From positions 1 to 7,418 of the forward strand of contig DUZI01000089.1 in the NCBI GenBank assembly GCA_013349595.1: a DNA stretch of 7,418 nucleotides, in the 5' to 3' direction. This DNA is from Nitrospirota bacterium (lineage in GTDB: Bacteria > Nitrospirota > Thermodesulfovibrionia > Thermodesulfovibrionales > Dissulfurispiraceae). Of the stretch, positions 5,898 through 7,418 are shown piece after piece. The notes under the pieces were generated by a model. That model searched no databases. It saw only the letters and a program-made list of their open reading frames with translations, and was not told where the DNA came from. Position numbers and translations under genes: made by a program. Every line of letters starts with the position of its first letter. Position 1 is the stretch's first letter.

Positions 5898-7099
5898 TAG
5901 CAGCAGAGCATAACCTTATTCCATTAAAGGCTGGAAAGCCTCTTTATAGAGGCTATTGTTTATCTTTGTTAGATGGCAAAAGTGTATTTATAAAAGGTGC
6001 ACTACCAGATGAAGTAGTCCTTGTAGATGTAGTTGAGGACAAAAAAAATTATCTCATTGCAGAAACAAAAAAAGTCCTTGAGCAATGTTCAGCAAGAGTA
6101 ATACCGTTTTGTAATTTTTTTAATAATTGTGGCGGTTGTCATTATCAATACATTGCCTATGACAAACAAATTGAAATAAAAGAGGCTATTCTATTAGATT
6201 GTCTAAACAGAATTGCCCATTTAGATTTTGAATTATCTGAACCAATTTTTGGAACCCCAATACGCTACAGAATTAAGGCTATCTTTAAAAAAAATAATGA
6301 CAAAATCGGTTTTTATAGGGCTAAAACGAGAGATATTGTTGATATAGATGACTGTCTGATTGTCAAAGAAGAGATTATAGATGGCAAAAAATTTGCCAAA
6401 GAGATAACCAAGGAGATTACAGAGGCAGAGATAGAGATAGTCTCTTTTTTAGATACAATTATATCCATAAAGTCAAACTCTGGGGTTGTTAAGAGTTATT
6501 TGCTCGATAATAAAAAAGAGACTTATAAGCCAAGTAGCTTAAAAAATAATAAATATATTGAACTTCAGTTGCTTAATCTTCAATACATGGTATCACCCTT
6601 TAGTTTCTTCCAAACAAATTGGAAACTAAACAATATCGTTGTAAAACAAATTATTGAAACATTGGATTTTAGGGGTAAAGATTTAATTGATTTATATGCC
6701 GGTTCTGGAAACTTCTGTCTGCCCTTATCAAAATATGTGAAATCTGTTATTGCCTATGAAGAAGATAAGAATGCCTTTCGTAGTGCCCTCATAAATGCAA
6801 AAATCAATAAGATTGACAATTGTCGTTTTGTCCACTCAAGGGTAGAGGATATTAAGATTGATAAGAGACCTGATGTCTTAATCATCAACCCTCCAAGGAC
6901 AGGCATTACAAACAGGGCAATGGAAAATATAATAAAACTCAAGGCAAAGGAGGTTATTTATATGTCCTGCGATCCTTCAACCTTTGCAAGAGACATTGGG
7001 AAATTAAAGAAATTTTATCATATTGAATCTATAAGGCTAATAGACTTTTTCCCCCAGACTTTTCATATAGAAAGCCTCGCCACAATGAAGGCATTGTAG
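5894..7099 (+). CDS. TrmA/RlmD-family RNA (uracil-5-)methyltransferase with TRAM domain and Fe-S cluster
   Basis: About 401 aa if begun at ATA 5894; the first conventional start is TTG 5966 (377 aa). Codons 5900-5965 encode the first TRAM strands (KPLYRGYCLSLLDGK), which the TTG start would remove, so the true start is probably upstream. AAGGG at 5883-5887 is suitably spaced for 5894. With ATA as residue 1, the Fe-S cysteines are Cys73, Cys79, Cys82 (CNFFNNCGGC) and Cys154 (DDCLIV). The FFQTN motif follows, then the SAM loop DLYAGSGNF from Asp266, NPPRTG at 332-337, nucleophile Cys359 in MSCDPSTFARD and general base Glu393 in HIESL. The reaction is SAM-dependent 5-methylation of a uridine in 23S rRNA or tRNA; the target is not determinable from sequence. 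The usual DPPR motif reads NPPR. It ends the cluster, 21 bp before the repeat. Confidence 0.88.
   Translation: MVAAEHNLIPLKAGKPLYRGYCLSLLDGKSVFIKGALPDEVVLVDVVEDKKNYLIAETKKVLEQCSARVIPFCNFFNNCGGCHYQYIAYDKQIEIKEAILLDCLNRIAHLDFELSEPIFGTPIRYRIKAIFKKNNDKIGFYRAKTRDIVDIDDCLIVKEEIIDGKKFAKEITKEITEAEIEIVSFLDTIISIKSNSGVVKSYLLDNKKETYKPSSLKNNKYIELQLLNLQYMVSPFSFFQTNWKLNNIVVKQIIETLDFRGKDLIDLYAGSGNFCLPLSKYVKSVIAYEEDKNAFRSALINAKINKIDNCRFVHSRVEDIKIDKRPDVLIINPPRTGITNRAMENIIKLKAKEVIYMSCDPSTFARDIGKLKKFYHIESIRLIDFFPQTFHIESLATMKAL
5928..5954 (+). promoter_or_regulatory. Two mutually exclusive hairpins at the methyltransferase 5' end
   Basis: AGGCT (5928-5932) pairs with AGCCT (5937-5941) across a GGAA loop of the GNRA class. 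The same AGCCTC (5937-5942) can instead pair perfectly with GAGGCT (5949-5954) across a 6-nt loop. The second hairpin is followed by a T-rich but interrupted stretch (ATTGTTTATCTTT). This resembles an attenuator or start-site switch, yet it also lies in the probable TRAM-coding sequence, so it may be coincidental. Confidence 0.35.
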
Positions 7100-7120
7100 T
7101 TAGGTTTTTCTGTGCTCCTT

Positions 7121-7309
7121 AAAATAGCGCTTAGGAAGGGCTGTTTCAGGCTTTTTATAATCGACAGATTTTATTCATTATAATGCAATGCCTTATGACA
7201 AAGCCCTAGGAACTTTTTTTATATGGTGTCGTATAAAAATTCCACACCAGCCCTTACTATCTTACTTGCTGATTTTATTAAGCTTTTTAGTTCTATCGCC
7301 GATTTTGGG
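7121..7309 (+). repeat. Complete copy of the structured MITE-like intergenic repeat (copy C)
   Basis: About 189 bp, in the same orientation as 97-296 and 11 bp shorter, mainly by loss of a T-rich loop segment near 7176. The stems seen in copy A recur: outer ends 7121-7134 with 7293-7306 (with extra mismatches), AAGGGCTG (7136-7143) with CAGCCCTT (7248-7255), CTTTTTATA/CGACA (7151-7166) with TGTCG/TATAAAAA (7227-7239), and side hairpin 7277-7291. In the side hairpin one C-to-T change converts a G-C pair to G-U, so pairing is kept. It begins 22 bp after the methyltransferase stop codon. Confidence 0.85.
7137..7156 (+). terminator. Possible weak intrinsic terminator inside repeat copy C
   Basis: CTG-TTT-CAG with flanking AG and CT forms a short interrupted hairpin followed directly by TTTT then A. 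It sits 38 bp after the methyltransferase stop and could end the cluster transcript. The stem is short, and the same bases also pair in the larger repeat fold. Confidence 0.3.
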
Positions 7310-7321
7310 TGTGCTGATTAA

Positions 7322-7352
7322 TTTACAAAAGATAGAGCCTTTCTGTTAATAT
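7322..7352 (+). promoter_or_regulatory. Tentative promoter of the right-edge gene
   Basis: TTTACA (7322-7327) is followed after 19 bp by TAATAT (7347-7352). The spacing is longer than ideal and the -10 is weak, so this is only a candidate. The palindrome at 7343-7357 overlaps the -10. Confidence 0.25.
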
Positions 7353-7357
7353 AACAG
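7343..7357. promoter_or_regulatory. Perfect 6-3-6 palindrome, candidate operator
   Basis: CTGTTA-ATA-TAACAG is a perfect dyad centred 39 bp before the ATG of the next gene and over the candidate -10. It fits no operator I can name (not FNR, CRP or Fur). No T-run follows, so it is unlikely to be a terminator. Confidence 0.45.
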
Positions 7358-7374
7358 TCCTATTAATCATAATC

Positions 7375-7381
7375 AAGGAGG
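7375..7381 (+). promoter_or_regulatory. Strong ribosome binding site of the right-edge gene
   Basis: AAGGAGG with 7-nt spacing to ATG 7389, identical in form to the site before the GalT-like gene. It is the main evidence that the 30-base edge frame is a real gene. Confidence 0.8.
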
Positions 7382-7388
7382 TTTTTTT

Positions 7389-7418
7389 ATGAGCACAGAC
7401 ACAAAGATAATTCTTTCA
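7389..7418 (+). CDS. N-terminal fragment of an unidentified protein (runs off the window)
   Basis: Only ten codons (MSTDTKIILS) are present before the window ends, with no stop. The strong Shine-Dalgarno 7 nt upstream makes a genuine start likely. Ten residues are too few to assign a family. It lies beyond the repeat and a palindromic site, so it probably forms a separate transcription unit from the methyltransferase cluster. Confidence 0.7.
   Translation, partial: MSTDTKIILS

Noticed and set aside
6142..6154. TGCCTATGACAAA in the methyltransferase, similar to the repeat core TGCCTTATGACAAA
   Set aside because: Similarity ends after about 13 bases and the segment encodes the conserved AYDKQ stretch of the enzyme, so it is coincidental.

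Overview
The window is AT-rich chromosomal DNA from a Gram-negative bacterium. It carries an exported c-type cytochrome, a cytoplasmic GAF/PAS histidine kinase, a single-domain response regulator and an Fe-S RNA methyltransferase. Gene content and protein style fit a Nitrospirota- or Desulfobacterota-like anaerobe, but this is a weak inference; nothing in the window fixes the taxon.

Layout. Positions 1-296 hold one truncated and one complete copy of a structured intergenic repeat. Two minus-strand genes follow: a monoheme cytochrome c (298-741) and an RNase Z-like metallo-beta-lactamase-fold protein (874-1845). The cytochrome has its own promoter, overlapped by a Fur-like 7-1-7 inverted repeat. 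A short divergent promoter region (about 1846-1905) separates the MBL gene from a tight plus-strand cluster: a GalT-family nucleotidylyltransferase (1906-2904), an 871-aa soluble hybrid-sensor histidine kinase (2924-5539), a receiver-only response regulator (5541-5897), and a TrmA/RlmD-type uracil-5 methyltransferase that ends at 7099 and appears to begin upstream of its first conventional start codon. A second complete repeat copy lies at 7121-7309. It is followed by a perfect 6-3-6 palindrome and the first ten codons of another gene (7389 onward).

How the parts relate. The kinase and regulator are clearly a cognate pair: there is a 1-nt gap, and the regulator's Shine-Dalgarno lies inside the kinase gene. 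The kinase has no membrane segment and two GAF plus two PAS domains, so it probably reads an intracellular signal. The regulator has no output domain, so it must act through a protein partner. The GalT-like enzyme and the RNA methyltransferase share the transcription unit by position, but no functional link is visible.

The least ordinary content is: (1) the repeat family, with imperfect terminal inverted repeats, conserved nested stems and placement just after stop codons; (2) the Fur-like operator on the cytochrome promoter; (3) the apparent non-canonical start and mutually exclusive hairpins at the methyltransferase 5' end; (4) an RNase Z-like protein that lacks the usual N-terminal motif. 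I see no convincing previously undescribed multi-gene system such as a defence island, CRISPR array or transposon.
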